Of a DNA stretch of 64,000 nt, positions 45,630-57,336 are shown piece by piece. Source of the stretch: Antilocapra americana. Lineage: Eukaryota > Chordata > Mammalia > Artiodactyla > Antilocapridae. A model generated the notes under the pieces. The model ran no database searches and was not told where the DNA came from. It worked only from the letters and a program-made list of their open reading frames with translations. The position numbers and the translations under genes were made by a program. Location of the stretch: NCBI GenBank assembly GCA_007570785.1, contig ML664183.1, positions 18,027,368 to 18,091,367 on the forward strand, given 5' to 3'. The number at the start of each line of letters is the position of its first letter. Position 1 is the stretch's first letter.

Positions 45630-46760
45630 TACAAAAGGAAAAGGAAAAGTGCTGTGCAATCCTGAAAGAGGCTGAATTCATCTAGTTTGAAGGGATGGAT
45701 CATCAGAAAAAGGCTGGGGAAAACTCTTGCAAAGACACTTAGCACAGATCTGAAGAACAGGCAGATAATGTGACTAACAAAGATTTGAGCAGAGGGAGTG
45801 ATTTATTTGTAGTTTTTGAGAGAAAGTATCCTTTTTAAGGAATTAAAGGACTAGTATAGTTGTAGTACAAGTCCAAAAAAGGAAAATGGAGCATGAGGGA
45901 GGCCAGAACTTGAGTGGGTTTGAAAACGAATGTAAGGATGTTGATCTTATTTAAGGGGAGTTATTTAAAGTTTTTAAGAAGAGGTGGGGCAGAAAACAAA
46001 GAATATAATCAGAGTTGTATTTGTATATAACTTTTTATTTTGCAATAGTTTAAGATGCACAAGATTTACATTTAATAACGTTTACATGCAGATTTGTTTT
46101 GTTATTTAGTTTTTAAAAGATTACTACAATGGGTAGAAAAGACTGAGGAGGATTAAGTATGGATGCAGAACACCAATTTGGAGATTAAGAAGCAAAGTTT
46201 AGTTTAGATGATAGATGAAGGTGCCTTAAACTAAAAGTAGCCTGGAGATGACTAGAGGTAGATAGATTCAAGAAAAATTTAAGAGATAGGAATGGTCAGT
46301 GTGTCTTGGTAATTGGATATTGAGGTGAGGGGTAGGGGAGAAGGTTAAATGACCTCTGGGTTTCTATTTTGAGTAGTTGAGTGGGTGTGGTGATGCTGTT
46401 AGTCAAGGTTCAGAATCCTGGAGAAGAAGCAGATTGGCTGGGAGGGAAGATGCATTTGGTGGTGAATATAGTGTCACCTCACCTCTCAAGGTGGGTGTGA
46501 AGTACTTATGTAGGCAAGAAGCCTTTGAGCTGAAGCTCTAGAAATAAGTTTGGTGTGAGATATAGATTTAGGCTTTGTCAGCATATAGATAGTATTTTCA
46601 GTAAGATTATCTAAGAAGAGTATGTAAATTAAAAGGGAAAAAAAGGCTGAGAATAGAGCTCTAGGAACTATAAATGTTAAGTGGGTTAGCAAGGAGGGAG
46701 GAAATCTTAAGGAGAGTGAAAGAGAATAGCAGAGAAAGAGATATAGGAGAGAGAGAGAGG
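45630..46760 (-). mobile_element. L2 LINE, antisense, long but diverged
   Basis: Antisense L2 order across 1.1 kb: ggggagttatttaaagtttt (3' part), ggtagatagattcaagaaaa, gacctctgggtttctatttt, and gatatagatttaggctttg followed by tcagcatatagatagtat, the complement of the L2 RT active-site region. The last part falls in a minus-strand frame (46486-46848) containing TIYMLTKPKSISHT, where a functional L2 would read Y-A-D-D. The active site is lost. Confidence 0.65.
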
Positions 46761-46835
46761 AAGGAGAGGGAAGAAGAAGAAAAAGGAGGAAGAGGAGAAA
46801 GAAGAGAGAAAAACTGGAGATAGAGGAAAAATGAG
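46716..46835. repeat. Polypurine (GA-rich) tract
   Basis: About 120 bases almost wholly A and G on the plus strand, including agagagagagaggaagg and gaagaagaagaaaaagg. Serine/leucine-rich minus-strand frames here are artefacts of the CT-rich complement. Confidence 0.92.
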
Positions 46836-48085
46836 TAGAGTGCACCATATAAGCAAAAGAAAGAGTATTTCAGAGAAAAAATATCCTGTAGCCTCTGCCT
46901 CTTTGCTCTGACTTCATGCAAAGTCATAATTGAGAAGTTTCTTATGGTTCTGTGTATGTGTCATGTCTTTTCTTTTTAAAGTTCGGTATTTATGGTTTTG
47001 CAAACTGGACTTCCAAGATAAAGCGTGATATTTTCTGCCACATTTTTTATGCCTTACAAAATGTTATTTTGAACTGATGATACTTGGAGAGAAAAAAAAA
47101 AAACCTGGTAAAATATACATTTTTAAAAGCTTAGGTTTCATAAAGTCAAACTTACTTTTACATGTGAATGTGTAGTTAGAATACATTTCACGTGGTGTGA
47201 CATGTGTATGACAGTGCATACATCAGATTCCTGGATCATACCCCTAGGCCAGCTGAAATCAAAGTTTTGGGTAGGTGCTATATATCTTTACAAAATCTTC
47301 CTGACTAATGCCCAAAGTGGGTGGAAAATGGTCAGAACATTGAAATACTCTGATAATGTTAAATGAGGGTGTTCTATATAATGACTTAGAGACAGATGTG
47401 ACCTAATTGAAACCTGATCATCACCACTGTTACGAAGGGCATGCTAAATAAGTTTCTCTGAAGAGAAGTGGCAGCAGGTAATGCAATAAAAGATGAGAAA
47501 TTTGGAGTTATCCCACTGAGTTGGGAAGTGATCATCACAAATCCCAAAGGGTATTCAAGGTTGCAGTTAGTGAGGTAGGAGTTTGATTTATAGTAGTTTG
47601 ATGCTGTGACAAAGTGAGTGACAGGTTCAGAATAACCAGCTGTAATAACATCTCTTAAGACCATATAATATTGGAGCAATAAGGCCATATTCCTTTAAGT
47701 AATAGAGAGCTGAAGGTCCAGCCAAGCCTTCAGTTAAGGAAAGATGCAAAAAGAAGTTGGTGATTAAATGTTGTGAGGGGAAATACCTTTGGGTTTTGCT
47801 GGAGGGATGACAGGGGACTATAATAATTTGAAAGTTATTTTTGAAGCTTCCAGTAGGAAAGGACATGACATCTTGGTGATCCCCATAATGTAAAGGGGAG
47901 GCTGATATTGGGCGTATCAGGGAGAGGGTAAGAAAACTCTATGGTAAGTTTTGTGTAAGTTATCAATAGAGAATATGGTTCCACGATGTTTGAGCTGAAT
48001 TTCAGGTGAGCATGAACTGAATATGGATATACACGTAGCTTAGCATGTCATCATTTCCCTGAAAGTTTGTTGAAGTTGAAATTAT
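46836..48085. other. No recognised feature
   Basis: Two minus-strand frames (47386-47688, 47627-47866) show no domain. No repeat recognised. Confidence 0.5.
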
Positions 48086-48286
48086 TTCTAAGTGACTCTG
48101 ATAAAGAATCCGTCTGCCAAGCAGGAGACGTGGGTTTGATCCCTGGGTTGAGAAGACCCCCTGGAGAAGGAAATAGTAACCCACTCCAGTATTCCTGCCT
48201 GGGAAATCCCACAAAGAGAGGAGCCTGGTGGACTACTATCCATGGGGTTGCAAAGCATAGGACACAACTTAGTGACTAAACAATAA
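48086..48286 (+). mobile_element. Bov-tA SINE
   Basis: Truncated head (aagtgactctgataaagaatc) followed by a B-box-like gtttgatccctgg and a BovA body ending aggacacaacttagtgac with a short caataacaa tail. Confidence 0.92.
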
Positions 48287-48380
48287 CAATGTACCTTTTA
48301 CTTATGTATTTATTCCCCACAATGTTTTCAAAGAATTTAAAGTATTTAAGAAACTAGGTTTAATAACTAAAATTATCCAT

Positions 48381-48495
48381 AAATGTGAGAAATAAATAGT
48401 AAATATGATAGTAACTCAAGAGTCAAAAGTGAAATGAAATATTCATTTTATTAACTATGGACAAAAGCTTTGCTTTGTTGACATTTAGAACTCCC
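48381..48495. repeat. 115-bp segment duplicated at 49306-49420 (source copy)
   Basis: Matches 49306-49420 in the same orientation over 115 bases with no gap and about four or five substitutions. Shared motifs include gatagtaactcaagagtc and actatggacaaaagctttg. This copy sits in otherwise unique sequence, whereas the other lies inside an insertion with target duplications, so this is taken as the source. Confidence 0.95.
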
Positions 48496-48499
48496 AGTA

Positions 48500-49265
48500 C
48501 TGTGTTCAATACAGAAATGGTCATGATCTTCATGATGCAGCCATTTCTCTGAATGGTGCCATTTATAATACCATTCTAAGCATAGGAAATAAATGGAGGG
48601 GATGGTAATGAGGCTTATACGATGTCAGATGAGTCAATGTATGATTAATATTGAGTCACTTTCATGCTCTCCACTGCCTGCCTTTCTGCTTAATGGTTCT
48701 TTATCTGCAGTAACTTGGTACAAGCATCAAATCTGTTCAACAAGTTTCTTGTCTGGATTATCCTGTTGCTAACAAGTGCATTTCCTCCATACTAAGGAAT
48801 CCTTCTCACTCCAAAGATGACAGTGTAATTTTGATTTAATTCCTATTTATTGCCATTTTGCTTTTATACATGAGGAGGAATCCAGTCTCTTAAAATATTC
48901 AGGATATTTTATAAATAGATAATGTGACCTCCTCCCTGCATAACCTTACCACAAAAAACTTTGCAGATTTAGTATAGATACATGTAGAATGTGTGGTATG
49001 TGTGGTTTTTTAAATGTGAAGGATAACAGTCAAACTTACTGGCTTTGTTTCAAGTAATTCTGTTTCCAAGCAAGTGTCAGTTGCTGTGATACCCTTACGC
49101 TTAAAGTAATCTGAGGAATAAAACCATAGTTGAATATGTTCAAGTGATTTAAAAAGAAAAAAAAAGTAGAACAGAAGAGAAGTGTTTATTGTTGCTTAAT
49201 TAAATTATAGTGTTCATTGATAATGATTGAATCATGTCAGAGGTTGAAAGACCAATGTTTTAAAT
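48500..49265. other. No recognised feature
   Basis: AT-rich; no gene or repeat recognised. Confidence 0.5.
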
Positions 49266-49281
49266 CTAATCATATTGAAAA

Positions 49282-49448
49282 GAATATATACATATATATA
49301 TATGAAAATGTGAGAAATAACTAGTAAATATGATAGTAACTCAAGAGTCAAAAGTGAAATGAGATATTAATTTTATTAACTATGGACAAAAGCTTTGCTT
49401 TATTGACATTTAGAACTCCCTTTATAAATAAACTCCCTTTTTAAACTT

Positions 49449-49484
<36 letters not shown>

Positions 49485-49622
49485 AACTGAATCACTTTGC
49501 TGTACACTGGAAATAATAGTTGATTATTATTAACAACAATCAACTATGTTGTTCAGCTGGTAAGTTGTATTCGACTCTGTGACGCCATAAACTGCAGCAT
49601 CCCAGGCTACAATAAAATAAAA
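49282..49622 (+). mobile_element. Composite A-tailed insert with target duplication
   Basis: The 16-bp repeat ctaatcatattgaaaa at 49266-49281 and 49623-49638 flanks a 341-base mosaic: TA-rich start, copy of 48381-48495 (49306-49420), a (TA)n run (about 49450-49485), an L1 3'-like piece (tgaatcactttgctgtacac), a perfect 10-bp inverted repeat (49516-49547), an antisense BovB end (gttgttcagctggtaag ... ccataaactgcagcatccc), and an A-rich tail. The flanks and tail fit LINE-driven integration of a chimeric template. Confidence 0.8.
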
Positions 49623-49664
49623 CTAATCATATTGAAAAATACGTCTCTGACAAGAATCAGAAGT

Positions 49665-49770
49665 TAGCCATTCCTTCTCCCTGGAACACTTATTTCCATC
49701 ACTTGCCTGACTGACTCTTTCCTATTTCTGGTATTTCTCATTCCTTGTGTACGTCTCAACTTCAACCCCA
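49665..49770 (+). mobile_element. L2 3'-region fragment, sense
   Basis: ccattccttctccctggaac, cttgcctgactgactctttc and cttgtgtacgtctcaacttc are the L2 pattern for the region shortly before its 3' end. Confidence 0.6.
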
Positions 49771-49839
49771 ACCATTGGGTTGTTTGGCCCCCAGTAACTT
49801 GTAACTTCGACAAGTTGGGCTTCTACTTCAGTAAATATT

Positions 49840-50645
49840 CAGTAAGCATTCAGTTGCTTAAGCTGGAAACCTGTGACTGTTCCTTTTTCCACAGCTTCAC
49901 ATTCACTCTACCAGTAAGTCCCATAACTTCCACTTGCAAAATGTATTTTCCATTCATTCACATTTCTGCCCATCTCTACTGTCACCCTCTTAACCTCAGC
50001 CATTCCATGTCTTGTGTGAGACTAGTGCAACAACATCTTTTATGAGCTCTCTTTCGCTTCTCCTTCTACTTGGAATTGCTTCAGTTTATTCACTGAAATC
50101 CTAAGTGGTCCTTTTCAAACGTAAGTCAGACAATGTCATTCACTATCCTTGTTTCACCCTGTGAATGAATAGCTTTCCATTTCACTAGGAATCCAGTTCT
50201 CTCCCACAGTCTGCAAGGGCATGTCTTAACCAGCCCCTGCTCTTATCTCCAAATTCATCTCCAGCCATCCTTTCCTTTCATCAAAAGACTCTGCCATTTC
50301 TATATTGAGCCTGAAAACATTCTGTTTCTCCTGCTCTGAATTCCCTTCTCTTAGATCTCCTATGGGATGGTTTATCTCATCCTTCAATCTCAGAATAAAT
50401 ATTATATTTTCAGACAGGTCTTCATTTCAGATTCCAAATAGATCTTTCCCTTGATTCTCCATTCAGCATCCATTTTGTAACCCTCCAAATATTTTCTCTA
50501 TTTTAACAGATGTTATTTGTTTGTTTACCTCTATGTTGTCTGTCTTCTACTACTAGAATGTGAGCTGTGTTTCATTTTCCCATGTGTACTCATGCTGTAT
50601 AGGAAGCCTGCAAGCAATGCTTGCTGATGGAAAGAGTGGATGAAT
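49840..50645 (+). mobile_element. L2 LINE, sense, 3' part
   Basis: L2 order over 800 bases: agcattcagttgcttaagc, ttccacttgcaaaatgtatt, gagactagtgcaacaacatc, ccttttcaaacgtaagtcag, aatgtcattcactatcctt, gtctgcaagggcatgtctta, and the 3' end cttctactactagaatgtgag. The most complete L2 in the window; frame lost. Confidence 0.78.
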
Positions 50646-50914
50646 GGTGTAAGGGTTAGACTGCAAGAGCAGCTAGTAGCATGTACACCTGGAGCAGGAT
50701 GGTCTTTTTTATCTTGAAAATGCATTGACTAGTAACATTGATTAACCATCAAAAGTATATTTGCACAGAAGATTACTTTCAAGAATTATTCAAATGTAAA
50801 ATCCCAGTTAAGTACGGAATCACTGCTGATCAGACAAATCAATCACATTTTCAGTGGTATAATTCCTTTAAAAAAACTCCCTCATCTTCATGACTATGTA
50901 AAAGACATACTTTC

Positions 50915-51545
50915 TATTTTTTTTATTTTTATCAATTTTTAAATTGAAGTGTAGTTGACTTACAATATTGTGTTTCTACTATACAGCAAAGTGGTTCAGT
51001 TATACACACACACACACTCATGTAAAACTGATAATACATACATAAAAGTGATTAAATTTGCGGTACATCAGAACTTCACATTGCAAATCAGCTCTTTAAA
51101 ATAGTTTCCATTGTGATTGTCATACGATATAGAATACAGCTGTCTGAGCTGTACAGTAGGACCTTGTTGTTTACCCATTCTCTCTGTAAAAGCTTACATC
51201 TGCTAACCCCAAACTCCCCCTCTATCCCTTCCCAAGCCCCTGTACCTGGGCAACCACCAGTTTGTTCTCTGTCCATGATTCTGTTTCTCTTCATTGATAG
51301 GTTAATTTGTATCATTATAGATCCCACATATAAGTGATGTCATTCAGTACTTCTCTTTCTCTTTCTGACTTACTTCACTTAGTAGGGTTATCTCTAGTTG
51401 CATCCATGTTGCCACAAATGACATTATTTCACTTTTTTATGGCTGAGTATTATTTCACTGTATATTCATACTACACCTTCTTTATCCATTCATCTGTCAA
51501 CAAATGTTTGGGTGGTTTCTGTGTCCTGGTGATTGTGAATAGTTG
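50915..51545 (-). mobile_element. L1 3' UTR and ORF2 end, antisense
   Basis: Antisense L1: A-tail complement, ttgaagtgtagttgacttac, ctactatacagcaaagtgg, gctgtacagtaggaccttgt, ttgttctctgtccatgattc, then ORF2 C-terminal sequence (tatggctgagtattatttca, tccattcatctgtcaaca, tgtcctggtgattgtgaata). About 630 bases, 5'-truncated. Confidence 0.9.
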
Positions 51546-53500
51546 GATCAGCCTGGTTTTGAAGAAGGAAATGGGATGGAAGTGAAGTTGTAAGATCAAC
51601 CAGTTTTCTAGCTAGCATGAATAATTCGTTTCTGAAAGTTTTTATTGGGAAGGTAAGGTGAGAGAACATGTCCAAAAGGACAAAGATAAAGACTCAAAAG
51701 ACTTTCTCCTGGGAGCTCTCTGTGTACCTCAAATCTATCCACAAGTAAAGTTAGAGCATCATCATGTATCACATCCTGCTCTTCATATTTTTTTGTCCTA
51801 TTGCCAGCTTTCCTCATTCATTCCAGAGGCTGACAAAAGTGTGGAAACCATGCAAGGTCTGTCTGCAAACTATTTGCCCAACAGTCCCTGCATGCACATT
51901 CATATTTGTGAATGAGTTATAACCCAACCACTCCAAGGAGTACTCTGAAATTCTGGGAGCCAAGATTACAGAAATGTTCTGGAAACGCGGCCTCCTGTTG
52001 GTCTTCTGAATCCTTTTGTCCCATCTCTTTGCCACATCTCTTGAAGAGCCATTGTCTTGGGCTTGATTCTGCCTGAACTGCCTTTGGCTTAAATTGTTTA
52101 AGCTATTTATCTCTAGTCCCCACTTTTACTCAGTGTCCTACACCCTCAGGGGTGTAGGGACCAGCTCTCCTCCCTTCTGTAGCCCAGCTCTGACTTCTGG
52201 AACCTTGGACTGGCAGAGCTCTTTGAGTTCCCCCTCTGAATGACTTGAAGAATTCAGACAGTGTTAAGTCACATTCCTGCAAATAAGTTGTTTGCAATTC
52301 AGGTGCTCTCTTGTTATGAACCCCATGTCTTTGGCATTTGTTTATTACATTCATCTCCTTGGCTTCATGGCCTGCCTAAGCCTCTTTATGGTTTCTCTGT
52401 TTCTTTTGCTTTTCTCTTGCTGATGGTTGTGACCTTATTTCACAACATTTACATTTTAGGACTGATTTTGCAGATTTGTAGGTGTGGTTTACTTCCGTAA
52501 ATATAGCATTCATGTCAGCAGCAACTCCAGGTCACTTTTTACATCACTTTGTGGATAATTATTGTTGTATTTTAAACCCATCAATCACTGTTGCTTGTAT
52601 TTATCTGCAGTGGCTGAATTTGAACCTAGATTTGTTGTGTTGAAAATACAATAAATATTAACTGTTTCTCACTGAAAGGGACAGAACATTAAAGGGCAGC
52701 GTGGTACAAGATGACAGATAGTGAATTTAAATTATAAAATCATTTTTATATATCTTTCTTCTTCCCTTTCTACCTTTTTTCATACCCTCTCTATCTTCTT
52801 CAGTAAAAATTTAAGGTAGCTACCTTATTAGATTACAGTATGTGAACCATTATACTTATAACATTTTATTAAGTTTGTAAATTTTTATATTTTAAATTTC
52901 TCTTGTAAAAATATCAATACTTACATAGAAAGCACTTAATGTTTAGATTCTTATATTCAGGCTTCTCAAATATATGTATATTACAGATCATTAGTTAATT
53001 ACAAATGAGTGACTTTGTAGTTTTTTTGGAATATTGTATTTTTTATCCTATAAGCATACAAAGAGCTTCCTTCATTGTTTTGAATTCAAATGCAGACACT
53101 CACCTGAAGTAATAGTAAATTTTTTGTATACTTTTCCCCCTCCATATTTATATATCAGATCCATCTGAGGCAGGGTTTGTAGGAAGGAAAAGAGACAGAG
53201 AAAGGGTCTGTACTCAAGACAGACAGGAGAGAACAAATGTGTGAACACGGAAATCAGAATAAGTTGAATTACATTGCTGAATTCAAGAGATGTTTCTGTA
53301 TGAGAATATATCTGTCTGTAAAAGCCACAAGATATGCTCAGACTTCTATAATGTGAAGAATGAATTAGATCAGAAAGGGAATCTCTCTGAATGAACCATC
53401 ATAAAATTTTTTAAACTATAGAATTATTGTCAAATGGCCAGAGTTCCCTGCTGATACTGCTTCAGTGGATTTGTTGAGTCTTTGTCCAAGAGAGTTTAAA
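51546..53500. other. Repeat-poor interval
   Basis: About 2 kb with no recognised repeat. Frames at 51608-51817 (-), 51658-51915 (+), 51814-52035 (-), 52130-52354 (-) and 52261-52500 (+) overlap on both strands and show no domain. Confidence 0.5.
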
Positions 53501-53511
53501 GATTAAAATGG

Positions 53512-53605
53512 CCAAAGGGATATGAAAGACAGAAAGAGTGAGATACAGAGGCAAAGTGACAGAGACAGAAAGAGAAACAAGGCATCAAGAGACACAGAGA
53601 GAATA
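53512..53605. repeat. Purine-rich low-complexity tract
   Basis: Imperfect GA/CAGA-rich run (gaaagacagaaagagtgaga, agacagaaagagaaacaagg, gagacacagagagaat). It causes the serine/leucine-rich frame on the minus strand. Confidence 0.85.
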
Positions 53606-53639
53606 TAAAAGGGCGTGTAATGAAGGAAGGTTTGAGCAG

Positions 53640-54110
53640 TGTTTATTTCAGGCTCGCAGTCAGTAGATCTGAGTTCTACTTTCATCTCTTAAACAGAGTC
53701 CCTTGGACTGCAAGGGAATCAAATGGGTCAATCCTAAAGGAAATCAACCCTGAATATTCATTAGAAGACTGATGCTGAAGCTGAAGCTGCAATGCTTCGG
53801 CTACCTGATGGGAAGAGCCAACTCATTGGAAAAGACCCTGAAGCTGAGAAAGATTGAGGGCAGGAGGAGAAGGGGGCAACAGAAGATAATGGCATCACAG
53901 ACTCGATGGACAGAGTTTGAGCAAATTCCGAGAGATGGTGATAGACAGGGAAGCATGTCCATAGGGTGGCAAAGAGTTGGACACGACTTAGCAACTGAAT
54001 GATGAACAACAACCATTTGTGACTCTGTTTTCTTATCTGTCAAAAAGGAATAGTAGTATTATCTATTCTACCTTCTGCACAGGCTTTTGGCAATCACAGA
54101 ATGAAATGTT
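53640..54110 (+). mobile_element. MIR SINE split by BovB
   Basis: Left half 53640-53689 (agtagatctgagttctactt), right half from about 54012 (gactctgttttcttatctgt, aggaatagtagtattatct). Together they give the sense MIR order, interrupted by BovB. Confidence 0.65.
53690..54004 (+). mobile_element. BovB 3' part, sense
   Basis: The only clearly sense BovB here: aacagagtcccttggactgc to gagttggacacgacttagc. The frame at 53772-54002 carries LKLKLQCFGYLMGR and GRRRRGQQKIM, the RT C-terminal region, and ends RVGHDLATE. Truncated at its 5' end. Confidence 0.95.
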
Positions 54111-54299
54111 AGATGTGGAATTTTTTTGAAAGCATGAAATGCTTTCTGAAGGTAAAAGGTCATGCTCTCCAAGCATAGCATTTTTACTTTAGCGGTAGTA
54201 GTGATAACTGAGAAGAATATTTTTGCTTTTGGATTTTATAATTGTGATAGTTTATTCAAATTGTGAATAAAGTTAAGTATTGAGTTCTTAGAAGTCGAG

Positions 54300-54520
54300 T
54301 GATTTAGTAGAGAGTGGCTTGGAAGTCAAATGGGTTTATGTTTAAACCCTGTATCTACCTGTCACTACTCGCTGTGCAACATTGGACAGGTTGTATAAGT
54401 GCTTTGAGCCCTAGTTCTGTGATGGCAAACTTATCAAGTCATTGTGAGACTTACATGAGAGGTTGCTTTTCATTGTAGTACATGGAGTAACTCCTTAATA
54501 AATATTAGGTGTAGTGATAT
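54300..54520 (+). mobile_element. MIR SINE, nearly full length
   Basis: gatttagtagagagtggctt, gtttatgtttaaaccctg, ctcgctgtgcaacattggac, gtgagacttacatgagaggt and aactccttaataaatatta follow the sense MIR order. Confidence 0.78.
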
Positions 54521-54735
54521 TAGTACTACTCTTATAATGATGACTTTTGCTGTCTTTATTGGTTAATTTTTTTCACTTTGGTTAAGAAGCCTTGAAACTT
54601 CAGAGCTTTCACAAGTAGGGGCATGATTGTTTGGTTTTTAAATTTTAATTATTTAAAAAAAAATCTCAGTATATATGTTATCTCCCTTCAGGCAGAGTCA
54701 AAATGTAATGTATTGAATGTATTCTGATGTATTAA

Positions 54736-55044
54736 TTCCCTGCTGTCTAAGTTGGTAAAGCATCTGCCTGCAATGCAGGAGACCCTGATTCTATTCCTGG
54801 GTCAGGAAGATCTGCTAAAGGGATATGCTACCCACTCTAGTATTCTTGGGTTCCAGTACAAGTTTTCTGGTAAGGAATCCATCTGCAATGTGGGAGACCT
54901 GGGTTCAATCCCTGGGTTGGGAAGATTCTCCTGGAGAAGGGAAAGGCTATCCACTCCAGTATTCTGGTCTGGAGAATTTCATGGCCTGTATATTCTATTG
55001 GGTCACAAAGAGTCACACATAGCTGAGCCACTTTCACTTTCTTA
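54736..55044 (+). mobile_element. Dimeric Bov-tA SINE (two tRNA heads)
   Basis: First head (tctaagttggtaaagcatct) with a short BovA start ending ctctagtattcttgggttcc, then a second head (tctggtaaggaatccatctg) and a full BovA body to agctgagccactttcac. One 9-bp repeat atgtattaa at 54727-54735 and 55045-55053 flanks the pair. The joint has the same position as in the copy at 14791-15092. Confidence 0.9.
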
Positions 55045-55053
55045 ATGTATTAA

Positions 55054-57096
55054 AGCCCAATGTAAACAGCTGCTTCGATAAGAAATGGAATCAAGTTCAT
55101 CAGAGTAGATGATCTGCCTCCTTACGACCAGTAGGTCACTGTAGCGAGGTTACATTTGGCTCTCATTTTCTGGAAGCATCACCAGAGGAAATAATGAATG
55201 ACCCAAGTCATAATTTTCAGCCACGAGGAAGTGTGCATTTGGGGTGTGGGGGGTTGGTAGCAAAACATGTTATTTTCTTGCTGCTGAATTCAGACAAATG
55301 TAAGGTAATTTAAAATGTTAGGTAATTTATCTCAGAGATTAAATCTGAGAAACAACTGAATAAGATAATTTTTCTGAAATGATGTCTTTAATGATCGACT
55401 TTAAAATCAAGCCATTGCAGTAATTGAAATGACAGCACATAACACATGGTGATGACGTGAGCTGTTGGGTTTCAAAGGACTAGACAGAACATCATGGCTC
55501 CCACCCGTACCCTGCAGGCAGGGTCACCCTGGGTGATGAGGAACTTAATGGATGTTCATAGTGTGCCCATGCTGACCTTGTTGTGAGCAAGTAAATGCCA
55601 AGAGATCTCAGCTGGTCGTGTGTACTGGAAGATAAGAAAGAAACTGCTTTGAAATGTTGAATTGAAATTGGACGTATAAATATATGCCTGTTTTCTCCCC
55701 CATCATTGCTCTGTTTTTGTTTTGCAGTTTAGATCTCTAACTTCAAAAATAGAGTCAATCATAGAAGATCCAGCCACATGGTTCTTATATTTTAGAATGT
55801 AATGTGTGTGGTCTCTTTCTCCTAAAATTCTTATTAACATTATTCTTATGGAAAGCACTTTACAGTTCTTCTGTGAAACGCCACAGTTGTTCTTCAGTGG
55901 TATGAAAGAGAAACTATAGAACAGGAGTTTGAGCTGGGCTCTTTTGGAGACTGCTCTATTTTGAGTTAGGCTCACTAGTGTGAAGGAGCTATTATATGCC
56001 TGTCTGGAGCAGTGAATGACTGCAGTAGTTGAAAAGGAAACTTTAATATTGAGTTTTTGGGAAGTTGATGAACACTTACAAAGAGTAATACATTTTTCTT
56101 CTTTAATTAGTACAAGTTTGCTCCATCTGTTAACATCTGACTAGTGATTTCAAGAGCTACTTAGCATCATTCCTAGTCAATAAGAATGAGTATCAATTCA
56201 AAAGAATAAGGCTTAAGTGGTAAATCAGCAAACAAATATCTTATGTGTCAACCATTTTTTTGCCTTGACCTCAAATCATTATTTTTCTTTAGAGTTATAA
56301 TATCTAAATTTCATGTGGCTATTCATCTATTTTAGAACTACAAAAAGAAAATAGAAATGGAAACTTAAAATTATTTGGGATGCGTGTAATAGACAGAAGA
56401 TTAATATCATCGGGCACTTAGGAGCTACACTGCTATCATATATATTGGCCTAGTGTTTCCAATGTTTTTTATCATATGCTGATTATGGATATGAATGCTG
56501 CAAATAGTCTTGATTTCTTCATGACTGTTTTGTGAAAAGATTGGGATAGCTATGGCAGAGTTGTATAATGTGAAAATTTAGTCTTAAACTTGTTGAAAAC
56601 TGATTTTCAGTTTTGAGGAAATATCTCAATTGGCCCATAGCTTTTCAGGAATGAATTTTGTCTTTAAAAATGTAAGCTGGTTGATATTTCTTAGCTCTAT
56701 ACCTACAGAGTTCATTCAAGAAAGCTGTTAGGCTAGAAATAGGATTTGCTGTTTGGGCAGAATCTCAACAGTTAAGGCGTGAGAGGACTACTCCATGAGT
56801 TTTCTCTCTTCTAGATGATTCATTGAATATTTCACAGTATGTAGATGGAGATGTGTTGCCACAGTGACTTTGGAACTAGACGCTTTTAAGGCACCCTACA
56901 AGGACTATATCTGAGTAAAAGAACTGTGAGTTACGATTGAGGTTTGGACTTCTAAACTGCCAACTGAAGATATTTTACTGTAGATCAAGGACGTGAAAAA
57001 GGCATTTATGCTTCTTCTGACATGTTAGCCTAAGACTGATGATCTTTGAGTGCTAACAAGATTTACTGAGTGCTTTTTATCAGTCAAAAAGTTTAT
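55054..57096. other. Repeat-poor interval
   Basis: About 2 kb with no recognised repeat or gene. The minus-strand frame 55703-55975 (90 codons) has no domain. Slightly CpG-richer stretch near 55450-55620, without open frame. Confidence 0.5.
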
Positions 57097-57336
57097 TATC
57101 AGTTCAGTTCAGTCACTCAGTCATGTCCGACTCTTGGCAACCCCATGAACCACAGCATGCCAGGCCTCTTTGTCCATCACCAACTCCTGGAGTTTACCCA
57201 AACTCATGTCCATTGAGTCAGTGATGCCATCCAACCATCTCATCCTCTGCTGTCCCTTTCTCCTCATGCTCTCAATCTTTCCCAGCATCAGGGTCTTTTC
57301 AAATGAGTCAGCTCTTCGTATCAGGTGGCCAAGGTA

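Noticed and set aside
46486..46927. Serine/leucine-rich minus-strand frames resembling membrane protein
   Set aside because: They are translations of the CT-rich complement of a polypurine tract. The only real coding trace in them is the L2 RT relic.
48381..49420. Possible CRISPR-like or satellite array from the repeated 115-base unit
   Set aside because: Only two copies exist, 925 bases apart, with no regular spacer pattern, and the host is a mammal.
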